Part shown: positions 20,624-32,155 of the stretch, piece by piece
Position numbering within the stretch: the stretch's first letter is position 1
Layout: every line of letters starts with the position of its first letter
Origin: Bathynomus jamesi
Lineage: Eukaryota > Arthropoda > Malacostraca > Isopoda > Cirolanidae
Reading direction: 5' to 3'
Length of the DNA: 64,000 nucleotides
Assembly (NCBI GenBank): GCA_023014485.1
Contig: JAJOZX010007495.1
Coordinates: 32,501-96,500, forward strand
The notes under the pieces: model-generated
What the model was told of the DNA's origin: nothing
What the model saw: the letters and a program-made list of their open reading frames with translations, nothing else
The model's database searches: none
Position numbers and translations under genes: made by a program

Positions 20624-21092
20624 GGTGTGCCAACTATCACTAACATAAGTAAAGCTATCACCAGGAAGACTACACATGGATGAAAGGGTCAAGTTATTAT
20701 CTTCACAGAAGGTTTTTAAGTGGTTGCTAAACAATTATCATTCAGCACATTAGCATTAAAGTCACCAATAATAGCTACACATGTCGTATCCAACTCATCA
20801 ATAATACTGCTGACCTGCCCCAATTTAATGAGGTAATCTTCTTCATTATCAACTGCCTGAAAAAGCATATAGATACACAAATTTACAATTTTTTTATTGT
20901 CTACACAAATTTCTATTCCAGTTCGCCAGTTCAAACCAAGTTCTAATTCACTAATATATTTCCCATACTCCAACCTCCATAGAATAGCTACTCCACCAGG
21001 TGGGTGGCCTGCAAGACCATCTTGTTTATCTCTGGTGGCCTCCCCTATCCGATGAAAGTTACTGGACAGGCTATTCAGGTCCTTTAAGTCCT
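20624..21092 (-). pseudogene. LINE-X fragment: central APE endonuclease
   Basis: Between the BEL-A and Gypsy-A junctions. It reads QDLKDLNSLSSNFHRIG, PGGVAILW and, from about 20973, TGIEICVDNKKIVNL, TTCVAIIGDFNAN (the GDFN catalytic motif of APE-type LINE endonucleases). After one frameshift near 20715 it reads NLTLSSMCSLPGDSFTYV and SDSWHTT up to the AGGT junction. It continues exactly from CLQETWLWK at 41388 and into SWLNHC at 12916. Confidence 0.9.
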
Positions 21093-21097
21093 GTTTC

Positions 21098-21672
21098 TGT
21101 TATTTTTTATTTTATTGGGTTCAGAATCCCAGCTGAGCCGTGAACGGCCAAGCTCTGAAGGGTCAGTTTAACCTACAGCCCAAGTTAAACTAGACTAAAA
21201 ACTTACGGACTTGGAGGTCCTATTAGGTCCTACCTCAGGGTTGCTGACTCGATGTGGGCCTACCTTAGGCCTCAGTTGCATAAAATTAAGATAAAAAACA
21301 AAAGGGGCACTACTTATGGTCTTTTTTCTAAACCTTGCAACAACAACACAACCTGCACCATTGCACGATGCAACAATCTTGTATCTAAACAACCAAACTG
21401 AATTGCAAGAGAGCTCTCTATAAGACACGCCCTGTAAGTGCCGCATTCAACAAACGAGTAGGCAGGACGCGCAGTGCCCGAAAAAAATGATGCCACAAGA
21501 GCCCAAAAATGCTAGCTCTAAATTAAGTGAATTTTTCACTAACCTTACAATTATGAGATGGATATATATACACACCTTAATTTAATATAGACAAGCAATG
21601 CTGCATCAATCAGCTTAGTCATCATATCGCCTTGGGACAACAATGGCTCTTCCTCTTCTAGATTTTCTAACA
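21098..21672 (-). repeat. BEL-A 3' LTR
   Basis: 575 bp; on the minus strand it begins TGTTAGAAAATCTAGA and ends AAAAAATAACA. It matches 40803-41382 with scattered substitutions, one visible 15-bp-scale length difference around 21540-21590 and indels. Confidence 0.93.
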
Positions 21673-21872
21673 CTACCCACCGAAGAGGCATTGTTGTCAT
21701 TACCTTCTGCAAATTTAGCCAAGCCTTCTCCATGAGGCTGTAACTCAAATGTTTCATCTTGACTATCCGTATTTTTGCTGATTTCTAAAGCATAGAGTTT
21801 TTGTATAGGTCTCTTTAATTTTCCTCCTGAAGTCTTTACCAGTGCAGACCTAAATTGTCTTTGCGAACAAAC
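21673..21872 (-). pseudogene. BEL-A Pol C-terminal tail, separated by the BEL-B insertion
   Basis: Minus-strand sequence beginning at the BEL-B target duplication and reading FVRKDNL, then, after a one-base shift, RSALVKTSGGKLKRPIQKLY. RPIQKLYALE-type text is the standard end of the BEL/Pao integrase C-terminal domain. The other half, GDERPRQCWKLGIIEE, lies at about 35315-35375, 13.4 kb away. The reading frame then runs into the 3' LTR. Confidence 0.82.
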
Positions 21873-21876
21873 AACT

Positions 21877-22602
21877 TGTGAAAAATGCTCTGTATGAATT
21901 GGTCCCCAATTAACCCACCCCTAATATCTCCAGTCTAACTATAGAGTAGATTAAGCCTAGCCTTGTAGGGGTCAGCCTAGAGATTCCGGAAATGGTCCAG
22001 AGCGGGCAGAGTAAATTGAGGTCCACAGGAGGATTCCTCACCAAATTAGGTTAGGGCAATCTACCTTCACCTTTGTTAAGCTATGAGTTGATGCTAGGTC
22101 TTAGACCACAATGTAGGCCTAATTTGTCTGACTCAGCTTAATTTATGTCCCTTAATTAACTGGGCTGAAAAACACAACTGATCACTTACTGAGTATTATT
22201 AGACAGTCCCTCTTCTCCTTCCTCAATTTTTGAGAGCGTACTTGCTGGTGGGGATCTTTTTTCGTTGTTTAGCCTCTAACTTCTCTCTCCGTTCCGTCTT
22301 GTTCTCTCGTTGCTTCTTTTCGTTCTCACCCCTTCCCCCTGTCCTCTTTCGCGGGGATTTTTCCACCAGCGTCCTCTTGGTTTTTTTTCAGTTGGTTGAT
22401 CGGTAATGTATGTGTATTACCGAGCACGCTCTATCACACAGTATATAAATACTAATGTGGAGAATAACTCTGGTGAGCAACCAATTGGTTTCATCCACCC
22501 AGTTATTGACATAAAAGGAATTTAATAATTGCTAGGTTACCTACCTACTCAGTGGACCATTTTCGTTACCTCCCAACTACCCACACGTATCAGTTTTCCA
22601 TA
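21877..22602 (-). repeat. BEL-B 3' LTR
   Basis: 726 bp; plus strand TGTGAAAAATGCTC to CAGTTTTCCATA. It is very similar to 34589-35310, with a few indels such as the TTGTAGGGG/GGTTGGAGGGG difference. Confidence 0.93.
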
Positions 22603-22840
22603 TACTGGGGGCCCCGGGAGATAAAAATCTTGGTCTCATTGTCACCAATTTTTATGTTTGAGTGTAGACTAGCTAACTATTTGACTGTAAATGCCTGTTA
22701 ATCTGATTAACAGTGACTATCCTCACCTTCTCATGGAGAAGATGTAGCATTTACTTAGAAGAGAAAATATACATCCAGAGGATAAAACTGTTCATGGTCT
22801 TTACCATCAGAAAAGGAAAAGTGAAAGTTAGAAGATAAAA

Positions 22841-24729
22841 TTACAATTCCCCAGCATCTATTTTTTGTTGTAAAACTAGTCGCGCCTTTAACGCTCTCTG
22901 TCGCTGAGGTCTTGTGTCTGTCAATGTTGTAGTAGGATGCGTTACCGCTCCTACTGTCAAGGGGATAGTTACTGGAAGTTCAGTGTCTCCAGTTGTTACT
23001 GTTGGTGGAGAGGGCTCTCCAAAGTCCATTGTTTTGGGTCCAGACTCTAGGGGGTACAAAAGAGAAATGTCTCTTGTTGTGTCACCCGTTGAAGTCCTTA
23101 ATTTGACCACTCTTGTTACCCCGTCTGCCCCTGGTCTGAGTTCTAAAACTCTAGCCAGAGGCCAGTATTGTCTTGGAGTACTGTTATGTATGAGAACAAG
23201 GTCCCCTACCTTAATTGTGTCAGACCAATCCTTCTTAGTCATTTGTTTATGTCTCTCCCTTAGACCCATCAAGTACTCAGTTTTCCACTGTTTAATGAAA
23301 TGAGCTTTAACTCTAGTTAAGTGTTATAACTTAGTCTGGAGTTCATGTCGTTGAGTCCAGTTCAGTTTGGGTCTTCTGAAGAGTCTATATTGTAGTCCGG
23401 CAGGAGACTAACTTGTTCTCCCCGAATCAAATGATTTGGAGTTAATGGTTCCGGGTCATTAATGTTGTCACTCACATAAGTGAGTGGTCTATTGTTGATG
23501 ATGTTCTCAATTTCAGCCAGGAGAGTGAGCAACTCAAACAAGTGTATCTGTTTTTTACCAATTGCTTTTTTCAAGCAATTCTTTACTGTTTGTATATTCC
23601 TCTCCCAGATAGAACCATACCAAGGAGAGGCAACTGGAATATACTTCCACTTTATGTTTGAATTTTGTACATATTGTGTGACTTTATTACTTAACAAATC
23701 GTTAATGACCTGTTCACCAGCCTTGAATTATGTAGCGTTGTCAGTCCAAACTGTCTTGGGTACTGAGTATCGTGCACAGAATCTCTTAAAGACAGCAACA
23801 AAAGATTCTGCTGTAAGGTCCTCCACAACAGACTGATAAACAGCTCGTGAGGCAGCACATGTAAACAGTACAATGTACATTTTTTGTTCAGTGTCAACCA
23901 CCCCTACAGTCAATGCTCCTGTATAGTCGATGCCTACAGTCTCAAAGGGTCTGTTGAGAGTAACTCTCTCCTCTGGCAAAGCAGGAGGAATTGGTTTCCT
24001 ATAGGGCTTAGCATGAATACGCCTACATGTGACACACTCATTCAGAACTGTTTTAACAGTGATCCTTTCCTTGGGTATCCAATAAGTTTTTCTTAATGCA
24101 GTTAGTGTCTGTGGTACCCCCATATGATGTACATCATTGTGTGTTTGTCTGATGATTAATGTTGTCAGATAGCTAAGTCTTGGTAAAAGGATTGGATGTT
24201 TGCTTTTGTAAGACAGTTTTGATTTGTCTAATCTCCCTTTACACCTTAGAAGACCTTCCTCATCTCTGAACAAATTTAGATCCACAACTACTGATGGTAC
24301 AGGCTCTTTTGTTTGTTTCCCATTAGTCAAGAATTCTAACTCTTTATTGTACTCCTTTTGTTGTGCAAGCCCTATCCAGTACTTGGTTGCAACTTCTGTA
24401 TAACTGTGATTGTTCTTATTTAGCTGTTTGTTAATTATGGTTAAACAGTTGTGAGCAAACCTCAAACAGTAGGTTGTGACCCTGACAAGTTTGCCGAAAT
24501 CAGAATAATGTTCATAATTAGTGATTGGTTCAACCTTTTCACTCGAAAAGGTTAAATTTAATGTCAAGTTAACTTGTTCCACAGGCCATTGGTCTGTATT
24601 ACAGAGCCACTTAGGTCCCATGAACCAAGTTTTGTTTGACTTCAACAACTTGTAGGATAAACCTCCGGTCAAAGTCTGCTGGATTTTGTGTAGTTGGAAC
24701 ATAGTGAAAGTTGACTTGTAGGCTTTCAT
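22841..24729 (-). pseudogene. BEL-B integrase
   Basis: Minus-strand pieces 24729-23728, 23697-23362 and 23272-22841. The first has the zinc-binding HNDVHHMGVPQTLTALR...CVTCRRIHAKPYRKP and the core start FETVGIDYTGAL and KTVWTDNAT. The second has SPWYGSIWERNIQTVKNCLKKA and LTYVSDN. The third is the C-terminal domain with WSDTIKVGDLVLIHN and WPLARVLELRPGADGVTR. Breaks near 23725 (TAA in the core) and near 23300 make it non-functional. In relatives it inserts BEL cDNA. Confidence 0.9.
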
Positions 24730-24759
24730 TAGCTTCAGCTATTTCTTTCAGTCTATTTC

Positions 24760-26276
24760 TTACAAAGATGTTCTTACTATTAATGCTATCATTCCGTATC
24801 CAGGCAAGACAAATCTGACTGTCGGCCAGATGTGGATATCAGTTATGTTCACATCATGGTAAGCATCCTTAAGCAATGAAATGGTTTTAATGGCTAATGC
24901 AGCAGCCAATATTTCCAATTGACGTATGGTTCGGGTAGGTTTGAGAGGTGCAACTTTCCCTTTTGCATAAATTAGATGACTTTCTGTAGGACTTACAAGG
25001 TATGCACAGCACCCATAAGCCTGTGTGCTTGCATCAGCAAACACATGAAGTCTCTGGGGTTTATCCCTAAACCCACAGCACCTTTGTATTTTAATGTTCT
25101 GCACTTTTGTTAAATCGGCAGCTAACTTCTTCCAAGATTTTTGATCTTCAGTTGTTATTGGATCATCCCACCCAACATTTGTCCTCCAAACTTCTTGGAG
25201 GAGAATCTTTGATTTTATTGTTGAAGGCAGGAATAGACCCATGGGATCAAAAATTTTTGAAGCCTCTGATAATATTTGTCTTTTATTGTTTGCTTCCTCA
25301 TCAAGTTTAAAACCTTTTGTGCAGATTGAATCATGATTGTTAGAAGTTGCATCCAAATACCAGTTCATACCTAAAGTTTTAACTCTGTCTGATGGTTCAG
25401 TAAGACCATTATTATCCTTTAAAATCCTTTTGTTTAAATCCTCATCATTTGAAATCCACTCTCTAAGTTCATTGTTACCTTGTTGCATAATGTTTTGAGT
25501 GTTCATAGACCTCAGATAATTCAGATTTTGTTGATGTTGAGCCTATTAGATTGTCTACATAAAAATGTTCCTTGAGGGTTCAGTGTGAAAGAGTTATTAA
25601 ACTGGTTCAAATGATGTCTAATTGTCAATGCTAATAGGCTAGATGAGCAATTGGCTCCAAACAACACAACATTGAATCTATAGGTTATGAACCCTTTATT
25701 CAAATTAAATGGATCCCTGAACCATAAGAACCTAAGTTGGTTCTTGTCATATTCATTTTTAAGATTTATTCTCAAAAATGCCTTTGAAATGTCACTTTGT
25801 AAGGCATATTTATCTAACCTGAACAAGATCTTCACAAGGTCAGAAATGAGATTAGGACCCTCAATCAGGCAATCATTCAAACTGTGTTTATCACTGTATT
25901 TGAGGCAGTTATATACTACTATGAGTTTTGTTGTTGGGGCATCTTGTCGATAAACTCCCCTGTGGGTTAAATAATGACAACCATCTTTTTTAAAAGGGTT
26001 ATTTGTTACTTCTTCAATGAAGCCTTTCTGTAGCTGTTCTTTGAAGACATCACTGTACATTTGAATTCTATTATCTTGTTTGAGCTTTTTCATTACTTTA
26101 TATAAATGTCCTTTAGCTACTTTGAGATTATCTCTTAAAGTTCGACAATTTATTTTCCAATGTAACTCAACAAAATAACTATTGTCTTTGCACTGAATGG
26201 TGTCTTCAAATATTTCTACCATTAACTGATCTTCTGAAGTTTGATTTGTGTCATGTATACCCACAGATTCTAGCAA
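24760..26276 (-). pseudogene. BEL-B reverse transcriptase and RNase H
   Basis: Minus strand 26276-25521 then 25506-24760. The RT shows GVYRQDAPTTKLIVVYN, CLIEGPNLISDLVKIL, LQSDISKAFLRI and VLFGANCSSSLLALTIRHHL. The FYVDNLIG active-site region straddles the frame change at about 25550. RNase H shows LHVFADASTQAYGCCAYL and LKPTRTIRQLEILAAALA. It is broken by several frameshifts; downstream the tail (about 24780) loses frame before the integrase. Confidence 0.9.
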
Positions 26277-26416
26277 CCATAAAGTTTGAATTGCCTATCC
26301 AGAGTTCCATTTGATAGTGATGAATTAATGTTCTCAGTTGTTATAATATTATTCAAAGTGTTGCTATTCTTACAGGTGTTATGTAGGACTGAGTTGAGGC
26401 ACATTGTATTTGTTAG

Positions 26417-27242
26417 TCATGAGCTATTTTGGTTTAGGTCTAGGTTGTATCTGGATAGGTCACCCAAAGGGGCTATCCCTGATGGTGTCTGATTAGCTAT
26501 ACCTTTACCTATCTTCACTATGCCCCTGTGAATAAGATGAATATAATCTGCCCCCATTAACATTTCAATGTTAGCTACTGTGTTGTTTGTGATATGTCTA
26601 TCAGCTATATTGTACTGTTTCCTCAAATGATTGATGGTTTGTTCTAGTTTGGGTACAACCAGTTTGTTTTGTCCTACTTTTGGAATAATGACTGTTTTAA
26701 TTTTTTCTAATTCATTTTCTACATGTAATTCCAGGTCAATTGTCTCATAGCTAATTTTGTTTGAGTTATCCTTAGCAAAGGATGTGATATTGAATTCTTG
26801 TTCATTCGGGTTTGGTGTCAAACCCAATTTATTAACTAAATTTTGCGAAACAAATGTCTGTTGAGAACAAGAGTCTATAAGACATCTCACTGCAGTGATG
26901 CTACCCTCACCATTCACTAAGTTCAAAGTAATAGTTGGTAAAAGAACCTCAGTGTTTTTTGTTACATTGTTTGAACAAACAGAATGTCCCATGAAAGTGG
27001 CATTTTCTTGATTATCTTTGCTTGGAGGAGGTATCTTTTGAGTTTTGCTGTTTAAACACTTCAGTGAATCACACATTGATGAGACATGTCGTGACTTTTA
27101 CAAAACTTACAATTGAATCTTAACCTAGATTTACGGTCTTTTTTATAATTTCCCTGGCCAGTACACTTTTTACATAGGTTCAACTGTTCACATCTTCTAG
27201 ATCTTGAGTTAAAGTCTGAATATTTGCCACACCCAGTACTAC
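26417..27242 (-). pseudogene. BEL-B Gag end (zinc knuckles) and protease
   Basis: Minus strand. From the hAT junction it reads a Cys-rich knuckle region with LNLCKKCTGQGNYKKD and FNCKFCKSHDMSHQC, ending about 27080. The protease frame follows at 27076-26417 with TAVRCLIDSCSQQTFVSQ and IEMLMGADYIHLI. BEL proteases normally carry D-S-G at the catalytic site; here the glycine is cysteine, likely inactivating. Confidence 0.85.
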
Positions 27243-27261
27243 TGTGTTCACAGAGATGGGC

Positions 27262-27425
27262 ACGATCTTGATCTTCAAGATCAGATCGTGATCTTGAAGA
27301 TCAAGATCGTGATCTGATCTTGATCTTGAAGATCACTTTTATTATGGTGATCTTGATCTTGATCTAAGATCACTTTATTTCTTGTGATCTTGATCTTGAA
27401 GATCACTTTAGACTTCAAGATCACT
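27262..27425. repeat. Left subterminal GATC-palindrome array of the hAT element
   Basis: More than a dozen GATC sites arranged as GATCTTGATCTTGAAGATC and its complement, mixed with GATCACTTT units. Such clustered subterminal repeats are where hAT transposases are known to bind; the binding role here is inference. A matching array is at 31645-31760. Confidence 0.9.
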
Positions 27426-29289
27426 TTTAATTTCAGATTCTTAAATATGCCGCTATGCGAATGTCATTTGTTTTTTGTCCAAGCGACATCTGGTGGCAAC
27501 TTTGTTCAACACCGACTGTTTATGTTTTCTGTCAGTTGGGTGACTTGCGTCATGCGTGGGCTCATGGAAGGTGTAGTTGCTGTGGAATTTAGGCTCGTAA
27601 AAAGTGTAATTTACTGTGCAATTATGTTAAAAGTGTTCTATTAATATATTATTATATATAGGCATAAAATATAGCCTATAGGTCCGTATTCATAATAAAT
27701 TAATTCTAAACATATTTTATTTACAGATTGAATTTTTTAATAATGAGTGCAATTTTACAACTTCAACAGGCTCCCAAGGGAACCAAATATTCTAGGTTGT
27801 CACCAGAACAGTATTCAATATATTTAGATAACAATGTTGGTAATAAGGATCAATCTGTGCTATTGAACGGAAAACATTTTCAAATTGTCGAAAAAACTGG
27901 AAACAGTATCAAAGTTATTTGTAGGCAGTGTACAAAGAAAACTACAATTCTGTCTGCTGGCCTCGACTCAACAAGCAATCTTCTGAGGCACCTCAGGGTT
28001 AGTACTACTTAGTAACTAAGTAGTAAGTAGCAACATTAACATAATGGTTCAAGTCATATTTTAAGTGACTGGTGCCATACAAGACTAATGCTACATTTAC
28101 ATAGACGTCCATTTGAATATATTGTGCACTTCAGATATTAATAGATTATGGACTAGTAACTACATTAAAAACTGCCGATATCCAACTATAATAAAACGCC
28201 AGGTGTATCTGTCTTTCTCTCTGTCTGATCCATGTCTGTAATTTCTCCTATTTAGTTACTGAAGGACGAAATTCGGCTTTCAATTTAACATAGGATAAAA
28301 ATGCACTGATCATGGTGAAAATAATTTTAGTTAAAGATAACAAAATTTTAGAATTTTGTTAAGTATTAATTTCAACTAGAAGTTTGATACTCTGATAAAT
28401 ATTATACAGGGTGTTCAAGAAGTCTCTCCGCATGATAATAATTTATTTTCTTGTGCAGAAACTACATTCGGATCTTTTGGGTGAATATGAATCGGAGAAG
28501 AAATCTCGCAAGCGTCCAGCTAAAGAAGAAGATGCCAGCGGCAGCAATGCTGGCCCTGCCAAAATTGCCAAGCAGTCAACACTAAGCATGTTCCACATTT
28601 CCAAGCAAAAACCAGGACCACCAATATGCAAGGATATCCTTGAAAAGAAGATTCTCTCGCTTGTGGCTAATGGGCTCCTACCATTGAGCCTAGTTGAACT
28701 ACATGAATTTAAGGATCTTCTTTCATGTTAGTATAACTCAAATATTTTGCTATTTTTTCCATAGCTAATATCTGATTAAAATAATTAATCATATTATTTG
28801 TATGAACATTAGACTATCGCTAGCCTAGCTAAATATTTTGATATTTTTTCCATAGCTAATCTATTGTATTTGTTTTAATTTTTAAATATTTTTTTCAGAC
28901 GTCAACCCGGCTGTTCAGATGCCATCTAGACGCACCCTGGCTAGATCTCTTGCAACAACAACCAGTACAATGAAGGAAGACATACAAGCAAAACTGGCAG
29001 CAGTTGACCATGTGTGTGTTACATGCGACATATGGTCAACTAATCACTGCAGTTTCATGGGAGTCACTGCGCATTGGGTATGCTATTGATTTAGTGTATT
29101 ATTTTTATATAATTGATAAATTGACCATTGGTGATAGACTGATAGTCTGATAGACTTATAGTATAATCTTTTCAATTATTCGACATGTGTTCCTCATTCA
29201 TTAATTTGGTGAGTCTTCATTTTGCTGTGATTCACAGTAATTTCACACTAATTCACTGATTCTGTCATCTGTCATTGTGTCTGATTCAC

Positions 29290-29350
29290 AGCAAAATGTG
29301 GAAGAGTCCATATTCACAGGCTGTGAATATGGACTCTTCCACATTTTGCT
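29290..29350. repeat. Perfect 30-bp inverted repeat with 1-bp spacer
   Basis: Arms 29290-29319 and 29321-29350 are exact reverse complements around one G. The repeat lies at the presumed start of transposase exon 4 and is read through in frame. It looks like a local inverted duplication. Confidence 0.95.
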
Positions 29351-30689
29351 CTTATGGGATGGGTCACTGATGTGGTGGTATGGTAGGCGACTCATCGCTG
29401 AATTGCCTCCTTTATATCACATAGTTCTTCTCTTCAATGTTTGGTGGCGCAGTTTAGCTGGTGCGTGTCTCACCAATATTATTGCTGGAATATTGGACAG
29501 GATCAACTCGGAGCATGGTTTATCTTATAGAAAAGTTGTATCTACAGTCACCGACAATGCATCGAACATGGTGAAATGCTTTAAAGAGTTCGGTGTTCGT
29601 GTTCAGAATCGTACTGACGACATTGATGAAGATGATGCAGATGAAGATGATGATGATGAAAAAGATTCAGATGAAGATGATGATGAAAAAGATTCAGATG
29701 AAGAGGTTATCATCAGCAACTTTCCTGAACATTCAGGAGAGCATGGAGAGGAGTCAGTGAAACTATCATCCCATATTCGATGTGCCTCCCACACATTGAA
29801 CTTGGTAGCAACAACTGATGCAGATAAAGGACTGAATTCACCTGGACTAAAGAAGATAAAGCATTCTGCAATGGGAAAATGTTCGGCGCTGTGGAATGCT
29901 GCTGGTAAACCCAAGTCAGCAGAAAAAATACAGGAAATAACTGGCGTCCAATTTAGGTACCCATGCGTCACCCGATGGAACTCAATGTACGACTCATTAG
30001 CTCTTGAAGAACTGAATCTACCCATCCTCAAAGACAATAAATTGGAATTTATTTCAGAATATTTGTCTGTTCTAAAACCAATTGCAGCAGCCCTCAACAA
30101 ATTACAGGCAGAGAAAGAATGCTACTACGGTTGTCTTCTTCCAACAGTCCTAGTGACTCAAGATGCCCTCGCAAGATTGGAGCCTATCCAACCAAACGAC
30201 CTGCGCTTGAGACACTGCATGCCATTACTGGCAGCAGTCGTCTCTGGCTTCAATGCCAGATTTGGTCATTTTTTGTCGTTCAGCCCCGAGGTAACTGATG
30301 CCGTTTTGGCCTCAGTATCTCATTCGTATTTCAAACTTAGATGGATATCATTGTTGCAAGGGCCTAATTTCGGCGATCATGAAGCAATCAAGTCTCAAGT
30401 AAAAGACAAGCTGCAAATGGCTGTAAGAAATTGTAATTCTGACAGCAGTGGTAATAGTTCGGTGAACTCAGACTCATCATCTGAAGACGATTTCTTCAGA
30501 ACTATGGACGGCTCATTCTCTGCTCCTAACAACAAGGAAGACTTGGAAGTCCTCAATTATTTGCAGGACACCAGTAAGGCACTCGACTCTTTAGATAGGT
30601 ATCCTGCTATAAAGAAGATCTTCAAGAGGTATAACACCACGCTACCTTCCTCTGCACCAGTGGAACGGTTGTTTTCGTTTGCTGGCATG

Positions 30690-31123
30690 CAGGGCCGGAT
30701 TAAGACCTTTAGAGGCCCTAAGCACTTAAAAGATTTTGGTGCCCCTATATATGTAATTCAAAATATAAACAAAAATAAACCATAAAATAAAATTTTATTT
30801 TTTGAAATGAAACAAAACTTACAGTAAGATGGAAAATAATGTTTATTTTTGTATACTTCCACTTCATTTATATTTGAAAAGTTTTCTCCTACTTTTTTTA
30901 ATTGCAGTCTTGTTGTTCACTACAAATTCAAACAATGAAAAAAAATAAATACTATATATGAATATATATAATTCAGTTTTCAACAGCTTATAGGCTATAA
31001 GCCGCGATTATAATAGTATAATAAATCCATGGTAAATCCGACAATGGAAAATTTCTGTGGTGCCCCCCTTCCCTTGATGCCCTAAGCACGGGCTTATTTT
31101 GCTTAATGGTTAATCCGGCCCTG
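30690..31123. mobile_element. hAT-type MITE (434 bp) inside the hAT transposase
   Basis: Ends CAGGGCCGGATTAAG and, inverted, CAGGGCCGGATTAACC. It is flanked by the 8-bp duplication CTGGCATG (30682-30689 and 31124-31131). No coding capacity. It falls one codon after the VERLFSFAG motif. Its ends resemble those of the DUF4371-type hAT at the left of the window (CAGTGGCGGATTTAAG), suggesting that hAT type as its source of transposase. Confidence 0.93.
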
Positions 31124-31781
31124 CTGGCATGGTTCATAGCCCCAAACGAAGTCGTCTCTCGGATGGTAACTTTGAACAATTGGTTTTGCTGAAAGCAAAT
31201 GTTTACAGCGGTTGAACATTAAATTAACACTCTTAACTTGCGGTTTTTACCCTTATATTGTCAGTAATTGCGTACTGCAGTAAAACTGTAAAATTAAATT
31301 CTATGTAAAAAATGTTTACTTATATATGCTGACCATTCATTGATATGGGTTATGGACCTGGTGAAATGAGAATTGAGAAAAATAGAACTAAAAACTATAT
31401 GTAGGTCATTTAATAGTTTTTTCTTTGCTGATAAGTTATGATAATACTAAGTTTTAAGTTTACCACCTGAAAAACTGAAAGGGGAATCGTCAATCCCCGT
31501 GGTTTAGATCAGGTGACATGGGTAGGATGCGATGCTTGTATTGCCTCAGCCCTCAGGGGAGTATTAGGAGTGATAATTTTCAGGAGTGATTAACAAAATA
31601 ATTTGTTTTTGTTTACTCTACAAGAGTACAACTTTTTTCAATTCATATAAAAGTGATCTTAAAAAGTGATCTTCAAGATCACGATCTTGATCTTGATCTT
31701 CAAGATCACATTTTTCTGGTGATCTGATCTTGATCTTCAAGATCACCAAAGTTGGTGATCTTGCCCATCTCTGTGTGTTCA

Positions 31782-32151
31782 TCACTTGCACAAAATTTGC
31801 AATGTGGTGTGTAAGTTCAGGCAGCAGTTACATTAAAGTTCTGTAATGTAGGTGTTCGTGTGTTGCAATTGGTCACATTTGATTCTACAGTATCAAGTTT
31901 TGTCTGTTTGGCTGTAGCTAGTTGGTTTATCCATAGTCTGGGTCTTATTTTGTGTTGAACTATTTCTCAATTTGAAATTAGTTAGGATAGTTGAAAAGTG
32001 ATTTCTGATGTTTTCAAGATTAGGATAATTTTCTCGCGTCTTTTGAACTAAAACATCTTTAACCCTCAAAGGAAGGCACCTAAGAACCGCGCTTTGTATA
32101 ATCCAAGATGAAACTTTAACATCTATCTCATTGCTAACCAGTTGTCCCATA
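31782..32151 (-). pseudogene. BEL-B Gag, middle part
   Basis: Lies between the solo LTR and the hAT. Minus strand from MGQLVSNEIDVKVSSWIIQ through VKDVLVQKTRENYPNL to CKFCASDEHTEM at the hAT junction, which starts the zinc-knuckle region completed at 27242. Upstream it connects in frame to FYSKLEAI at 33504 when the solo LTR and one ATAG are removed. Confidence 0.87.
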
Positions 32152-32155
32152 ATAG

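Larger units (their letters stand above)
27743..31215 (+). pseudogene. hAT transposase, four exons, last exon split by a MITE
   Basis: Exon 1 is 27743-27997, starting at ATG (MSAILQLQQ), with a BED-type zinc finger, CRQC...NLLRHLR. Exon 2 is 28459-28726. Exon 3 is 28899-29077, with CDIWSTNHCSFMGVTAHW (first catalytic D). Exon 4 is about 29292-30689 and 31132-31215. Donors GTTAGT, GTTAGT, GTATGC and acceptors TGCAG, TTCAG, ACAG preserve phase at each join. Exon 4 has TDNASNM, an acidic run (D/E, about 29620-29705), RCASHTLNLV and the dimerisation block ending APVERLFSFAGM. The terminal codons lie beyond the MITE. A 61-bp hairpin at the start of exon 4 is suspicious, so the fourth exon's start is uncertain. 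Confidence 0.87.
27251..31773 (+). mobile_element. hAT transposon with GATC-rich ends, nested in BEL-B
   Basis: Flanked by a perfect 8-bp duplication TGTGTTCA (27243-27250 and 31774-31781). The ends are CAGAGATGGGCACGATC on the left and, inverted, CAGAGATGGGCAAGATC on the right. Both subterminal regions (27262-27425, 31645-31760) are packed with GATCTTGATCTTGAAGATC-type palindromic units. The plus strand encodes a four-exon hAT transposase with recognisable splice sites. A 434-bp MITE interrupts the last exon. The element separates Cys-knuckle codons of the BEL-B Gag. Confidence 0.95.
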
